A DNA stretch of 35,933 nucleotides from the NCBI GenBank assembly GCA_025363635.1, contig JANYDL010000013.1, forward strand, positions 1 through 35,933, given 5' to 3'. The position numbers and the translations under genes were made by a program. The notes under the pieces were generated by a model. That model saw only the letters and a list, made by a program, of their open reading frames with translations. It was not told the DNA's origin and did not search any database. Origin of the DNA: Actinomycetes bacterium (GTDB taxonomy: Bacteria; Actinomycetota; Actinomycetes; Nanopelagicales; Nanopelagicaceae). Shown in pieces: positions 22,309 to 32,359 of this stretch; positions within the stretch are counted from its first letter, which is position 1, and each line of letters begins with the position of its first letter.

Positions 22309-23046
22309 TTAGAGTGAGGCGCGCATAAGAGGTGCGCCTGCGATCTGATCAAGAAATTGATCAACAAGATTGTAGGCGCGTTTGTTTGAGTGAGGCTCTT
22401 GAAAACGGGTTTGCTCGCGAAGCGTTTCTACTACGAGTCCCTCACCTTCGACCTCGGCACACCCGCCATCCATCTCAAGCCAGAGATCCAGAACATAAGG
22501 ATCGATCTCTGGATGAAATTGAAGAGCAAGAGTTCGTCCATAAATGAACGCCTGCGGACCGACATCGGTCCTCGCAATTTCAGTGGCTCCCGGCGGGCTC
22601 ACCCATCGATCCCAGTGATATTGGAACCACGGGCCTGAAGGTATGAACTCTGGTCGGTCGGTCGCGATATCGAACCAACCAACCTCGGCCCGTGGTGCAC
22701 GACCGACAGAGCCTCCTAAGACTCGCGCCATCAGTTGTCCGCCAAAGCAGATTCCCAGAATTGGAACTCCTGCATCATGAACTTCTCGCATGAGCTTTAC
22801 TTCAGGCAATAGCCAATTACCAATGCGCTCGTCTTCCCACGCCCCCCACGGGGCGCCCATCACCACGACAACGTCAAATGAAAGTAAATCGGGCCATTGG
22901 ACAGTCACATTTGGTTGATTGAAATTGGCTTCGGAAACAATATGGAAACGAGTGATCTCGAATCCTCGATTAACGAACTGCTCCCAAATGGGACCTGCTT
23001 CGCTCACATGGTCGTGCTCAATGAAAAGAACTTGCTTGCTCGACAT
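22309..23046 (-). CDS. Class I glutamine amidotransferase (GuaA-N/PuuD-like hydrolase)
   Basis: A 245-residue Triad-type GATase with Cys100 in PILGICFGGQLMARVLGG, His178 and Glu180 in LALQFHPEID. There is no synthetase domain, so it is a free-standing gamma-glutamyl hydrolase or transferase like those near gamma-glutamyl metabolism. The ATG at 23046 shares one base with the stop codon of the upstream SDR (TGATG), so translation is coupled. It is the last gene of the desaturase-SDR-GATase operon. The N-terminal VLFIEHDHVSEAGPIWEQF is typical of actinobacterial type 1 GATases of unknown substrate. The stop lies 14 bp from the convergent toxin gene. Confidence 0.87.
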   Translation of the reverse strand: MSSKQVLFIEHDHVSEAGPIWEQFVNRGFEITRFHIVSEANFNQPNVTVQWPDLLSFDVVVVMGAPWGAWEDERIGNWLLPEVKLMREVHDAGVPILGICFGGQLMARVLGGSVGRAPRAEVGWFDIATDRPEFIPSGPWFQYHWDRWVSPPGATEIARTDVGPQAFIYGRTLALQFHPEIDPYVLDLWLEMDGGCAEVEGEGLVVETLREQTRFQEPHSNKRAYNLVDQFLDQIAGAPLMRASL

Positions 23047-23843
23047 CAATACATTACCAATCCGCCGTTGATATTGAGGTCATCACCAGTGATACCCAAA
23101 GATCGATCACTTGCAAAAAAGAGCACGCCCTGAGCAATCTGTTCAGGGGTCACATATTCTCCCGTTGGAACCATCGAGAGCCACTGCGCGTGCACCTGCT
23201 CTGGTGAAGTTCCTTCACTCTCTGCAACTTTTTCAATAACGGAGTCAAGACGTGGGCCACCGACATATCCCGGAGACACGAGATTCACTCGAACTCCGTG
23301 CGGAGCCAACTCGAGTGCCAGCGTGCGCATCAGCCCTACCATGCCAAGTTTTGATGCAGCATAAACACTGCGATTTACCAGCGGGCGCTTGCCAGTGATG
23401 GATCCAATAAAAATTATCGAACCACTCTTTCGAGCAATCATCGAGGGAATAACCGCTTTGGAAACTAAATACGAACCTTTGAGATTTGTATCCATTGTTT
23501 CGTCCCACTCGGCTTCGCTTAACTCCCAGAGCGGAGCATTCTTTCCCGCGATACCGCTGTTATTCACGAGAACGTCGACGTGTCCAAAGGTCGAGATGGT
23601 CTGTGCCGCCATTGATTCGATGTTTCTGGGGTCGAGCAAATCCATCTGACAGATAAGTGCAGGAGAGGCTCCATTTCCCAATTCGCCAATGAGCTGCGCC
23701 GTTTCTTCAAGCCCTGCAATATCTCGACTAGCAAGAACAAGCTGGGCACCTTCGCGCGCAAGAGCGATGCTGGTGGCCCGACCAATGCCTTTTCCAGCAC
23801 CTGTAACAAGAGCGACTTTGTTGGCGAGCTGACCGTGAACCAT
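23046..23843 (-). CDS. SDR-family oxidoreductase
   Basis: A 265-residue classical SDR: TGAGKGIGRATSIALAREGA (cofactor loop at 14-21), NNSGIAG, catalytic Ser in IIFIGSITGK, and YAASK around residue 160. Arg40 in LVLASRDIAG suggests NADP(H). It starts at the TAATG junction with the desaturase stop and ends at the TGATG junction with the amidotransferase, so all three are translationally coupled. It could reduce or oxidise a keto/hydroxy group on the product of the desaturase pathway. It is only distantly related to the other SDR of the window. Confidence 0.9.
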   Translation of the reverse strand: MVHGQLANKVALVTGAGKGIGRATSIALAREGAQLVLASRDIAGLEETAQLIGELGNGASPALICQMDLLDPRNIESMAAQTISTFGHVDVLVNNSGIAGKNAPLWELSEAEWDETMDTNLKGSYLVSKAVIPSMIARKSGSIIFIGSITGKRPLVNRSVYAASKLGMVGLMRTLALELAPHGVRVNLVSPGYVGGPRLDSVIEKVAESEGTSPEQVHAQWLSMVPTGEYVTPEQIAQGVLFFASDRSLGITGDDLNINGGLVMY

Positions 23844-24808
23844 TATGTAAGTCTAATTGGCTCTTGCCCGCGCGCAATCTGGCGCTCAAAATACACTTCG
23901 CGTTTTTCACTAAATCGAGCCGCGTCTTCACCAGAAGTCTTTAAGAAGACGGCGAGCTCTTCACGAGCCTTTGCGCCTTCGCCCGTGAAATCATCTCGTT
24001 CGAATACATTCCACGCTCGCAAAACGGGTGCTACTACTTCATCCAGATGTTGCTGTAAGTCGTAGATACCAGCAAGGGCAATCTGCACTGCCTTGCGGCC
24101 AAAACCGGGCATCCCTACTCCTGGCATTGCGAAGTTAGTGACGACATCAGTGATTGCGCGCATGGCGGCATTGGGCTCCAGATCAATCGCCTTACCCAAC
24201 AAATTGCGATAAAAAATCATGTGGAGATTTTCATCGAGTGCAATCCGCTGCAACATTCCTTCGCATGTTGGGTCGTTAGAGATTCGACCTGTATTGCGAT
24301 GAGAAATACGGGTGGCAAGTTCCTGAAATGAAACGTATGCAACCGTGTGCAACATATCTGTCTCATATGGAGTTTGATAGCCCAAAGACATATGAGCCAT
24401 GCGCAAATCTTCTAACTCGTAAGGATCAACTCCGCGTGTGGCCATCAAGTAATCCCTCATCACGATGCCGTGGCGATTTTCCTCAGCTGTCCATCGTTCG
24501 ATCCAATTACCCCATGCCCCATCCCGGCCCATCGCAATCGCAATTTCAGTGTGGTAACTCGGCAGGTTGTCCTCAGTCATCAGGTTGAGAACAAGAGAAT
24601 CTTGAGCAATAGCGGTCAGTTTGGAATCCTTTGCCTCCCACGCGTCCCCGTTGAGAGGTCCAGCGAAGGTGCGACCTTCACTCCATGGGACATATTCGTG
24701 TGGATACCAATTCTTTTGGACCGCGATGTGACGTTCGAATTCGACGGCAACCGCAGGCTCTAAATCTCTAATAAGTCGAGATTGAATAGCTGGATCTAGG
24801 TTTGCCAC
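23843..24808 (-). CDS. Acyl-ACP desaturase (fatty acid desaturase type 2, DesA-like)
   Basis: A 321-residue soluble di-iron protein. The two carboxylate/His motifs are present: WTAEENRHG (ExxH, about 110) and ALDENLHM (DExxH, about 198), with ligand Glu residues on neighbouring helices (TEDNLPSYHTEI and SFQELATR). The family introduces double bonds into ACP-bound acyl chains using O2 and ferredoxin, or in some lineages N-oxygenates. The start is GTG 24808; the GAGGG just before it lies inside a hairpin, so initiation may be regulated. It heads a three-gene coupled operon with an SDR and a class I amidotransferase, 28 nt after trmD on the same strand. Confidence 0.9.
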   Translation of the reverse strand: MANLDPAIQSRLIRDLEPAVAVEFERHIAVQKNWYPHEYVPWSEGRTFAGPLNGDAWEAKDSKLTAIAQDSLVLNLMTEDNLPSYHTEIAIAMGRDGAWGNWIERWTAEENRHGIVMRDYLMATRGVDPYELEDLRMAHMSLGYQTPYETDMLHTVAYVSFQELATRISHRNTGRISNDPTCEGMLQRIALDENLHMIFYRNLLGKAIDLEPNAAMRAITDVVTNFAMPGVGMPGFGRKAVQIALAGIYDLQQHLDEVVAPVLRAWNVFERDDFTGEGAKAREELAVFLKTSGEDAARFSEKREVYFERQIARGQEPIRLT

Positions 24809-24830
24809 GCCCTCAACAGTACGCGAGGGC
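24809..24830 (-). promoter_or_regulatory. Hairpin covering the desaturase ribosome site
   Basis: In mRNA sense, GCCCTC, ten bases and GAGGGC form a 6-bp stem that ends directly at the GTG start of the desaturase and includes its only purine-rich element. It fills most of the gap after trmD and could slow read-through or hide the start. Confidence 0.45.
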
Positions 24831-24836
24831 TAGCAC

Positions 24837-25496
24837 TCAAGGCGAACTCGGATGGGCGTGTTCTGCCCGCCAGGTGGCGATCGCCGCATGATTGCCACGT
24901 AAGAGAACCTCAGGAACTGCAAGGCCGCGCCAATTCGCAGGCTTGGTGTAATTCGGGTATTCCAAATAACCCTCCTCCACGTGGGATTCCTCTGACAACG
25001 ATTGAGGGTTTCCAAGCACGCCGGGCAAGAGTCGTGTGATCGCTTCAATCATCACAAGTGCAGCAACCTCTCCTCCACCAAGTACGTAATCGCCAATGCT
25101 GATGTAATGCACTGCGAATTTTTGCGCTGCATAATATTCACCCACTCGCGCATCGATACCTTCATACCTACCACATGCAAAAAGTAGATGTGATTTCGTC
25201 GCGAACACTTCAGCCATACGTTGCGTAAATGGTTTTCCCGCTGGAGTAAGAATGATGAGATCGGTTTCAGGAATCATGAGCGGGTCAAGTGCCTGGCCCC
25301 AAATCTCGGGTTTCATCACCATTCCCGCACCGCCGCCATAAGGAGTGTCATCGACGCTGTGATGGTTATCTATAGTGAAATCTCGCAAATCATGAATCGC
25401 GATATCGAGAATTCCACTCTCTTGAGCTTTTCCTAAAAGTGAAAGTTGAAGAGGTGCAAAGTAATCAGGAAATATCGTGACCGCATCAATCTTCAT
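24837..25496 (-). CDS. trmD: tRNA (guanine37-N1)-methyltransferase
   Basis: TrmD makes m1G37 on tRNAs reading CNN/GGN-type codons and prevents +1 frameshifts. The 219-residue protein begins [13 protein letters not shown] and has the SPOUT trefoil-knot motifs [44 protein letters not shown] and the [12 protein letters not shown] segment. [16 protein letters not shown] is another family signature. It overlaps rimM by 11 nt, as in most bacteria with the rpsP-rimM-trmD cluster. It is slightly shorter at the C-terminus than typical TrmD. Confidence 0.97.
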   Translation of the reverse strand: MKIDAVTIFPDYFAPLQLSLLGKAQESGILDIAIHDLRDFTIDNHHSVDDTPYGGGAGMVMKPEIWGQALDPLMIPETDLIILTPAGKPFTQRMAEVFATKSHLLFACGRYEGIDARVGEYYAAQKFAVHYISIGDYVLGGGEVAALVMIEAITRLLPGVLGNPQSLSEESHVEEGYLEYPNYTKPANWRGLAVPEVLLRGNHAAIATWRAEHAHPSSP

Positions 25497-25983
25497 CGCG
25501 CACCGGTGGGATTACTATCATTCGTCGATTCTTAATATCAACTACTGGGACCAATTGACGGACAAAGGGAATAAGTACTTCACCGTTGGGCGTATCGATT
25601 GCAAGTAGATCTTGACCTGGGAGATTTATGACATCACTTACTCTGCCAAACTCTTCATTTGATTCTAGAAATGCTTTGCACCCAACGAGTTGCATCACGT
25701 GATAGTCATCCTCATATTCACTGGGTTCTTCAATGTTGACTTCGCAATACATCAACGTGTCCCGCAACTTTTCAATCGCATTGCGGTCGTGTATGCCAGC
25801 AAAACCTAAAAGCAAAATGCCGTTGTGAATTCGATACGAGGTAATGGTCAATTCACCAAGCGTATCGGTCTCAACGCGAGCGCCAATGGCAAAGCGGGAT
25901 TCAGGCATATCGGTACGAACTTCTACCGTCGCTTCACCGAGAATTCCGTGAGCGCGACCAATCCGCCCCACGAGCAAGCGCAT
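25486..25983 (-). CDS. rimM: Ribosome maturation factor RimM
   Basis: A 165-residue 30S assembly factor acting on the S19/head region. The N-terminal RimM barrel begins [25 protein letters not shown]. The C-terminal PRC-barrel contains [34 protein letters not shown] and [25 protein letters not shown]. It starts 2 nt after khpA and overlaps trmD, a normal translation-coupled arrangement. Confidence 0.96.
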   Translation of the reverse strand: MRLLVGRIGRAHGILGEATVEVRTDMPESRFAIGARVETDTLGELTITSYRIHNGILLLGFAGIHDRNAIEKLRDTLMYCEVNIEEPSEYEDDYHVMQLVGCKAFLESNEEFGRVSDVINLPGQDLLAIDTPNGEVLIPFVRQLVPVVDIKNRRMIVIPPVRDED

Positions 25984-25985
25984 GG

Positions 25986-26225
25986 TTACCTTGGTTCGTC
26001 TGTCTCGACGAGGTCAACACGAATAGATCGGCCAGCCAATGCGCTCACAACGGTGCGCAACGCTTTTGCGGTGCGACCGTTGCGGCCAATGACCTTGCCA
26101 ATATCTTCTGGGTTCACATGCACTTCGAGGGTACTTCCGCGACGATGCGTCTTCTCTTTGATGACTACATCTTCGGGGTGATCAACGATTCCCTTAACCA
26201 AATGTTCTAGGGCTTCATCAATCAT
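25986..26225 (-). CDS. khpA: KH-domain RNA-binding protein KhpA
   Basis: A 79-residue single KH domain with the GxxG-type RNA loop in VIGRNGRTAKALRTVVSALAG. EALEHLVKGIVDHPEDV precedes it. KhpA is found between rpsP and rimM in Gram-positive bacteria and binds RNA with KhpB, affecting division and elongation. It begins 2 nt after the rpsP stop and ends 2 nt before rimM. Confidence 0.95.
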   Translation of the reverse strand: MIDEALEHLVKGIVDHPEDVVIKEKTHRRGSTLEVHVNPEDIGKVIGRNGRTAKALRTVVSALAGRSIRVDLVETDEPR

Positions 26226-26227
26226 TG

Positions 26228-26782
26228 TTATTCAGCAGCCTCTGCTGGTGCATCCGCTACAACTGCAGATTCGACAACAGCCTCTACAGCGGGAGTCTGG
26301 ACAACAGCCTCAACAACAGCCTCAACAACTGGCTCAACAACTGGCTCAACAACTGGCTCAACAACTGGTGGAGCAGATTTAGCGGCAAGCTTTTCTTGCG
26401 CCTTCTTCTTGAGTGTTGTTGCACCTTCTTTTGGCTCATCCATTGCTTGCTTGACGGCTGCTTCGTAGGCGATGCTCTTGTGAGGCTTAGGTGTTGCAAA
26501 ACGAAGTGTGCCTTCAGTCCCAGGGAGTCCCTTGAATTTTTGCCAATCTCCAGTGACCTTCAAGATCGCCTCTACAGCAGAAGTTGGTAGAGCGCCTACG
26601 CCAAGCCAATAGAGAGCGCGCTCAGAGTTAACCTCAATAATTGATGGCTCTTGGGCTGGTGAGTAGCGGCCAATCTCTTCGATCGAAAGACCATTACGTG
26701 CTTTGCGCGAATCGGTAACAACGATGCGGTAGTAAGGGGTGCGGATCTTGCCCATGCGCATCAAGCGAATTTTTGTAGCCAA
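26228..26782 (-). CDS. rpsP: 30S ribosomal protein S16 with long repetitive C-terminal tail
   Basis: Residues 1-80 are standard S16: [30 protein letters not shown] and IEEIGRYSP. The protein reaches 184 residues, whereas many S16 are 80-90. Residues 80-135 are a charged linker ([12 protein letters not shown]), and the end is Ala/Val/Pro/Glu-rich with tandem PVVE/AVVE units. Actinobacterial S16 often has an acidic Ala-rich extension; the regular 4-residue repeat here is more extreme. The start is TTG 26782, supported by AGGAG 8 nt upstream. It leads the rpsP-khpA-rimM-trmD operon; its promoter must lie in 26783-26944. Confidence 0.96.
   Translation of the reverse strand: MATKIRLMRMGKIRTPYYRIVVTDSRKARNGLSIEEIGRYSPAQEPSIIEVNSERALYWLGVGALPTSAVEAILKVTGDWQKFKGLPGTEGTLRFATPKPHKSIAYEAAVKQAMDEPKEGATTLKKKAQEKLAAKSAPPVVEPVVEPVVEPVVEAVVEAVVQTPAVEAVVESAVVADAPAEAAE
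26301..26369 (-). repeat. 12-bp tandem repeats encoding PVVE/AVVE in rpsP
   Basis: Units of CTCAACAACTGG (four near-identical, with two CTCAACAACAGC variants) encode the PVVE and AVVE repeats of S16. Nearly identical DNA units indicate recent slippage rather than long-term codon drift. Confidence 0.9.
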
Positions 26783-26944
26783 GTGTTGTGAACTCCTATA
26801 AGTGAAGGTCGTACGAGATTCTCGCAGCGGGGTGCGCGATCACACACGTACTAACTATGAATACGAATGTTTGGGGGTAGAGGGCCCCGAACAGGGTCGT
26901 AATTCTGCCATCTGGGGGGCCAAAGGCGAAATCGCGTACGGTTT

Positions 26945-28390
26945 TTAGCCGCGCTCCTCGGCTGCTCGCTTGGCCGGATTACCAGATTTAGACTTCTTTT
27001 TGTTGATAGGCCTTTGCCTCTGTGCAAGAGGCATCCCCGCACCCATCCCCGCAAGGGCCGGAGGAAGACCTTGGGGAACTCCCCCGCCTCGCATTTGACG
27101 CATCATTTTTTGGGCTTGAGCGAAGCGCTCGACTAAGGAATTCACCTCAGAAACGGCTCGGCCACTGCCCTTGGCTATTCGCGCGCGCCGTGAGCCATTC
27201 AGAACTTTCGTATCTCCTCGCTCCAATGGGGTCATGGATTGCACGATTGCTTGGGTGCGAACGATCTCGCCTTCATCAAAATTCTCAATCGCTTTCTTCA
27301 TCTGTCCAGCACCGGGCAACATTGAAAGCATTTTCGACATTGAGCCCATCTTTGACATAGCTTGCATTTGCTCAAGGAAATCATCCAAAGTGAAATCCTC
27401 CCCACTTGCGAATTTAGTTTCTAATTTTGCTGAGGCCGCAGGATCAAATGCCTTCTTCGCTTGCTCTGCAAGAGTTGCAACATCTCCCATACCAAGGATT
27501 CGAGAAGCCATTCGCTCCGGATAAAAAATATCAAAGTCTGCAATTTTCTCACCAGTCGAGACGAACATGATGGGTCGCTTAGTCATCTGTGCAATGGATA
27601 GTGCGGCTCCGCCTTTGGCGTCGCCATCCAGTTTTGTCAAAACGACACCATCAAATCCCACACCATCAAGGAATGCTTGCGAAGTTCGCACCGCGTCCTG
27701 CCCGATCATGGCATCAACTACGAAGAGAATCTCATGTGGACCGATCGCATCTCGAATTGCGATCGCTTCTTTCATCAAAGTCTGATCCACGCCGAGTCGT
27801 CCTGCTGTATCCACTATGACCATGTTGTGTTGTTTGGCTTTTGCAAAAGAGACGCTATCTCGCGCAACCTTGACGGCATTTCCCACGCCATTTCCCGGCT
27901 CAGGAGCAAAGACAGGAATACCAATACTCGAACCAACAACTTGCAATTGCGTTACTGCGTTGGGTCGTTGTAAATCAGATGCCACAAGAAGGGGTGTATT
28001 GCCTTGGTCAGCGAAATACTTTGCTAACTTGCCAGCCAAAGTAGTCTTACCAGCGCCTTGCAGACCAGCAAGCATGATGATCGTCGGACCAGTCTTGGCG
28101 AATCGCACTCGGCGCGCATCATGACCAAGGATCGAAATAAGTTCAGAGTTTATAATGTCAAAGATTGCGTTGGCTTGGTTTGAGCCAGATTGCAAAGTTG
28201 GAAGTGCGGCTAGGGATTGCGCGCGGACATTTTCAATGAATTCATTAACAACGGAGAGGGCCACGTCTGCTTCTACTAGAGCAAGGTGGAGCTCATCACA
28301 TGTTTTGTCGATATCACCTGCAGAAATTTTCCCTCGCGAGCGAAGATTGGAGAGAACTCCCCCGATGCGCTCGGTCAATGAATTGAACAT
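26945..28390 (-). CDS. ffh: Signal recognition particle protein Ffh
   Basis: The SRP54 GTPase, which binds signal sequences and 4.5S RNA and docks with FtsY at the membrane. The start is ATG 28390 (MFNSLTERIGGVLSNLRSRG), giving 481 residues; the longer open frame lacks the family N-terminus. Motifs: P-loop GLQGAGKTTLAGKLAKYF near 107, DLQRPNAV, DTAGRLGVD, TKLDGDAKGGAALS, then the Met-rich M domain (FTLDDFLEQMQAMSKMGSMSKMLSMLPG). The C-terminal QRQRPINKKKSKSGNPAKRAAEERG is a basic tail. It diverges from the secreted-protein gene at 28463. Confidence 0.97.
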   Translation of the reverse strand: MFNSLTERIGGVLSNLRSRGKISAGDIDKTCDELHLALVEADVALSVVNEFIENVRAQSLAALPTLQSGSNQANAIFDIINSELISILGHDARRVRFAKTGPTIIMLAGLQGAGKTTLAGKLAKYFADQGNTPLLVASDLQRPNAVTQLQVVGSSIGIPVFAPEPGNGVGNAVKVARDSVSFAKAKQHNMVIVDTAGRLGVDQTLMKEAIAIRDAIGPHEILFVVDAMIGQDAVRTSQAFLDGVGFDGVVLTKLDGDAKGGAALSIAQMTKRPIMFVSTGEKIADFDIFYPERMASRILGMGDVATLAEQAKKAFDPAASAKLETKFASGEDFTLDDFLEQMQAMSKMGSMSKMLSMLPGAGQMKKAIENFDEGEIVRTQAIVQSMTPLERGDTKVLNGSRRARIAKGSGRAVSEVNSLVERFAQAQKMMRQMRGGGVPQGLPPALAGMGAGMPLAQRQRPINKKKSKSGNPAKRAAEERG

Positions 28391-28462
28391 AATGTGGGAG
28401 CCTACCAAGCCCGCCCGCGTGGTTTTCCACGCTCGATTCAATTTCTACTTTAGACTACCCAA

Positions 28463-30046
28463 ATGAGAAAATCTAGAATCTTCCGCACCGTCATTTCACT
28501 TGTGATTGGCGTTATCTGCCTTTCTTCATCCTCAACTCTGGTAGCAAATGCATCAACAGCACAAGCACCTAAATCTGGTGCTCCATGTACCAAGGAAGGG
28601 ATTCGGCAAGCCGATGCAAAGGGCTTGGGGTATGAGTGCCTTCGATCTGGAAATAAACTTATCTGGTCTGCTCCGCATGAAGGAGGTATTGGACAAAACA
28701 ATAGTTCAGGTTCCTTTTCTCTTGGGCCTATAGGTTCGTCGTGTAGCAAGAACGGTCTCCTTGCCTTCAATGGTCAATCGACTATGACATGTAAACTAGG
28801 AAAAGTTGCTTACCCGCTAGCATCGGATGTTCCGCCTACTCCTATCTCCGGCTATAAGGCTCGACCACAGTGGTACCCAACCCTCGCCCAAATTTTTCAC
28901 GGAGAATCATCGGGTGAACCTACATGCTCGCCCCGATCAATTACTTTTACAAAACCAGTTCTCCCTCTCGATCAATTAGCTCCATCCATCCCCTATGGAA
29001 TGACCGTAGGTGATCATGTCACCCCCATCGATCATGCCTATCTCGGTATCAAGGCTCTCTATCTTTCCGATGCAATTCGAGCTACGAAAGATTATCTTCC
29101 GATAACTTCTCCCGCAGATGGAACGATCGTCGAAGTATCAAGCCTCGGGTCTCCCGATTCACATCGAGTTGTCATCGACCATGGATGCAATCTCTTCAGC
29201 GTGTACATGGTGATCAATAAAGTGACGGGAGTACTTGCTCCATATGCAAAAGTTGTCGAAACAAAACGCTACCTTGCTCCCAATTTGAAAATTAAAGCAG
29301 GCCAGGAATTCGGACGTCAGCGCGACAATATGTTGGATTTCAATATATTTCGAGGAGACGGATGGCTATCGGGATTCCAAAATGTTCAAAGTTATCTGGG
29401 TGCCGAACCCTGGAAGCCATATACAGCAGATTTTCTTCCATTCTTTACGCCGAGTATCCGAACCGCAATGGAAAATCAGATGCAGAGAACTTCGGCTCCG
29501 CGGACAGGCAAAATCGACTATGACGTCGCTGGAACTGCATCTGGAAATTGGTTTCTGTCAGGAACGCATGGATACAGCGGAATTTCGAATAGCGTCTTTG
29601 CCAACGCAAAAACAATGATTCAAGGAGGAGTACCTACTGGGAAAAATAGCTACGCATGGAGTCATTTATCCATCGCACCCGAACAGGTGGACCAGAGCGC
29701 CTGGGTCTTCTCCGTAGGTTGGTGGAGTGACCCCAAAGGGGATGCCCGACAATCACTACTAGTGGTGGGTAAAGATCAACCTGCCCCTGACAAAATAACG
29801 GCCTCTTCGGGAATGGTCGTCTATTCACTTGCTCAGCTTTCATTTGTAGAGCCCGCGAATGCGCCTGCTACCGAACCCGGATCGAGAGCCCCGCGACCTA
29901 TCGGATATACCATATCGAAAGAGGGCCAGTCAGTCGGGGTGGTTGCATTACAAGTCAATTCCGATGGTTCTCTCAGCGTTGAAATTAATCCAAACGGAGG
30001 CACCATCAGCGCCTTCAGTTCCGCCAAACGCACGTACAACCGATAG
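28463..30046 (+). CDS. Secreted protein with degenerate M23/LytM-like domain
   Basis: A 527-residue exported protein with a signal peptide in residues 1-31 (IFRTVISLVIGVICLSSSSTLVANASTA). A Cys-containing N-terminal part repeats the short GxxC/Gly-rich pattern (GAPCTKEG, GSSCSKNG, then LIW- and MTC-type ends), resembling actinobacterial surface repeats. The middle region (about 185-280) looks like a LytM/M23 fold: VGDHVTPIDHAYLGIK, SPADGTIVEV, HRVVIDHGCNLFSVYMVIN. The usual second zinc motif HxH at this place is VYM, so endopeptidase activity is doubtful. The C-terminal 200 residues are of unknown fold. The call on M23 similarity is tentative. Confidence 0.7.
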   Translation: MRKSRIFRTVISLVIGVICLSSSSTLVANASTAQAPKSGAPCTKEGIRQADAKGLGYECLRSGNKLIWSAPHEGGIGQNNSSGSFSLGPIGSSCSKNGLLAFNGQSTMTCKLGKVAYPLASDVPPTPISGYKARPQWYPTLAQIFHGESSGEPTCSPRSITFTKPVLPLDQLAPSIPYGMTVGDHVTPIDHAYLGIKALYLSDAIRATKDYLPITSPADGTIVEVSSLGSPDSHRVVIDHGCNLFSVYMVINKVTGVLAPYAKVVETKRYLAPNLKIKAGQEFGRQRDNMLDFNIFRGDGWLSGFQNVQSYLGAEPWKPYTADFLPFFTPSIRTAMENQMQRTSAPRTGKIDYDVAGTASGNWFLSGTHGYSGISNSVFANAKTMIQGGVPTGKNSYAWSHLSIAPEQVDQSAWVFSVGWWSDPKGDARQSLLVVGKDQPAPDKITASSGMVVYSLAQLSFVEPANAPATEPGSRAPRPIGYTISKEGQSVGVVALQVNSDGSLSVEINPNGGTISAFSSAKRTYNR

Positions 30047-30053
30047 CTAACTT

Positions 30054-32359
30054 TTAAGAGAGAGCTTCTCTCAAACTATTGGCTACTTCTTTGGCCCGAT
30101 CTTCACTTAGTTGGCCACCGGAGATTTCGGTGACGTACAAAGTATCGATGGCTTCGGCTCCCAAAGTGGTCACAATCGCAGATCGAATATCTACCCGAGC
30201 ACGCGTGACCGCCTCACCAATGCGAAAGAGAAGACCAGGTTGATCATGACTGCGAACTTCAAGAACAGTGCAATCAGTGGATGCACCTGCAAAAGTTTCG
30301 ACTACAGGCGCCGGCACGGGAATCGAGGGAAGTTGTGAATACGAATTAACGCGTTCTTGAATACGTCGAGCTAAATCTCCTTGTCCTTTAAGGGCATCAT
30401 CAATATCGCGATGGATCTTTTCTGCAGTTGGAACAGGTGCGTGAGGATCTAGGGTAACAATCCACTTCATTACGGCTGACTGGCCATGTGATTTCGTACG
30501 CGCTGATTTCACATCTAGTCGGGCCAAGTTAAGGACCCCCGCAATAATTGAAAGCAAACCGGGGCGATCTGGAGCAATAATATTTATCGCGTATTCATTG
30601 TCATGGGTAGAGACATCAACTCTGAGGGCGCCAATTTCTGCAAATGACCTCTGCTCTGACGTAATTTCAGGTTGAGGCGCAATGGTTGTTCCGCTCATTG
30701 CGGCCCGCACACGACGAACGAGATCAGAAACTAGAGTCGCTTTCCAATCACTCCAAGCAGCGCTCCCAGTTGCCTCTCCATCGGCAATGCTCAGAGCATG
30801 AAGTAATTCAAGAGTTTGAAGATCCGGGACCAACTCAAGCACGGCAGAGATAGTTGCAGGATCATTAAGATCTCGGCGGGTGGCGGTAGCAGCAAGCAAT
30901 AGATGTTGTCGAACGAGCAATTGCAAAGTCAGAACATCTTCTTCACTAAAACCCATTCTCTGTGCCATGGGCTTAATGAGAGATGAACCTCGCTGCGAAT
31001 GATCCTCTCGCCCACCTTTACCAATGTCATGAAAGAGAGCAGCTACGAGAAGGAGATCCGGTCGATGGACGATGCGCGTAAGAGCGGCCGCGTGTACCGC
31101 TGTCTCTACCATGTGACGGTCGACAGTGTGTCGATGCAAAAAATTGCGTTGCGGAAGAGAGCGCACTGCACTCCACTCAGGAAACCACGAGGTGATGATG
31201 CCTTCTTGATCAAGGGCTTCCCACACTCGCACCATCGCGGTTCCAGCACCAATCAAAGAAACCAAATCTTCTCGCGCCTCCGGTGGCCATGGGAATGGCA
31301 AAGAGCCAATTCCATCGTGTATCGATTTTGCTAAGACAACGGCAGAATCAAGTGAAAGCGGGAGGCCAAGTTGAGCTGCCCGTGAAGCGGCTCTGAGTCC
31401 TAATACAGGGTCTTGTGCGGAAGGTGCATCAATATCGATCACTACCTCTTGATGAGCAACGCTAATACCGTGCGCAACACTTGTCGTACGCGGCTTTCGT
31501 AGTATTCGCCCTAAACCGTCCTTACCCTGATGATCTAAACGGTGCCACGTGGACTGCATTAAATAATCCACATCCCGCGCAGATTGAGCAACAATTCCCA
31601 TCAATTCATCTGCGTCTCGGTAACCCAACTGCAAAGCAACCTTATCCTGCTCTTGGAAAAGCAACCGATCGCGCGAACGTCCACTCACTGTGTGAAGGGC
31701 TTCTCGAATATCGGTGAGTTTCGATTCTGCGGCGCTAATGCGATCCAAAGGAATCTCGATCGCTCCCGCTGCTGCCACTGCTCTTAAAGCGGTGATATCA
31801 CGTAAACCACCGCGCGCTTCTTTAATATCTGGCTCCAAGAGAAATGCTAATTCGCCTGCACGTGAATGACGATCGGAAAGCAACTTCCGCAATTCTGCAA
31901 ATCTGCGCTTTGAATCCTTACGCCATGAATCAATAGCATCGTGTTGAACCGCAGCAACAAGATCTGGATCACCGGCTAGTAAACGTATATCCAACAATCC
32001 CATAGCGACTTTCACATCAGATTGTGCAGCTTCGCGAGTTTCGATCCGAGTACGAACTGAGTGATCAACGCTTCGAGGAATTGCTGCGTTCGCCGTGGTG
32101 CCGTCCCAAATGGGATAGAGAAGAGCATTCACGAATTCCAACAATTTTTCTGCTGATAGTTGATCGTTATGCAAAATGAGAATGTCTAAATCAGAACCTG
32201 GACATAACTCGCCGCGGCCGAAACCTCCAACCGCGGCGAGGGATATGCCCACTATCTCTCGCGTGCGCTCTCCTCGAGCCTTCTCGTGTGCAGCAAGGAA
32301 GAGTGAAGTTAGTTCTCGGTCGCTCTCGTTTGACCGAGCCCTACGCTCACGAGTGCTCA

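Noticed and set aside
26225-26590. + strand ORF rich in Asn/Leu/Trp repeats (NNWLNNWL)
   Set aside because: It is the antisense shadow of the PVVE repeats of rpsP.
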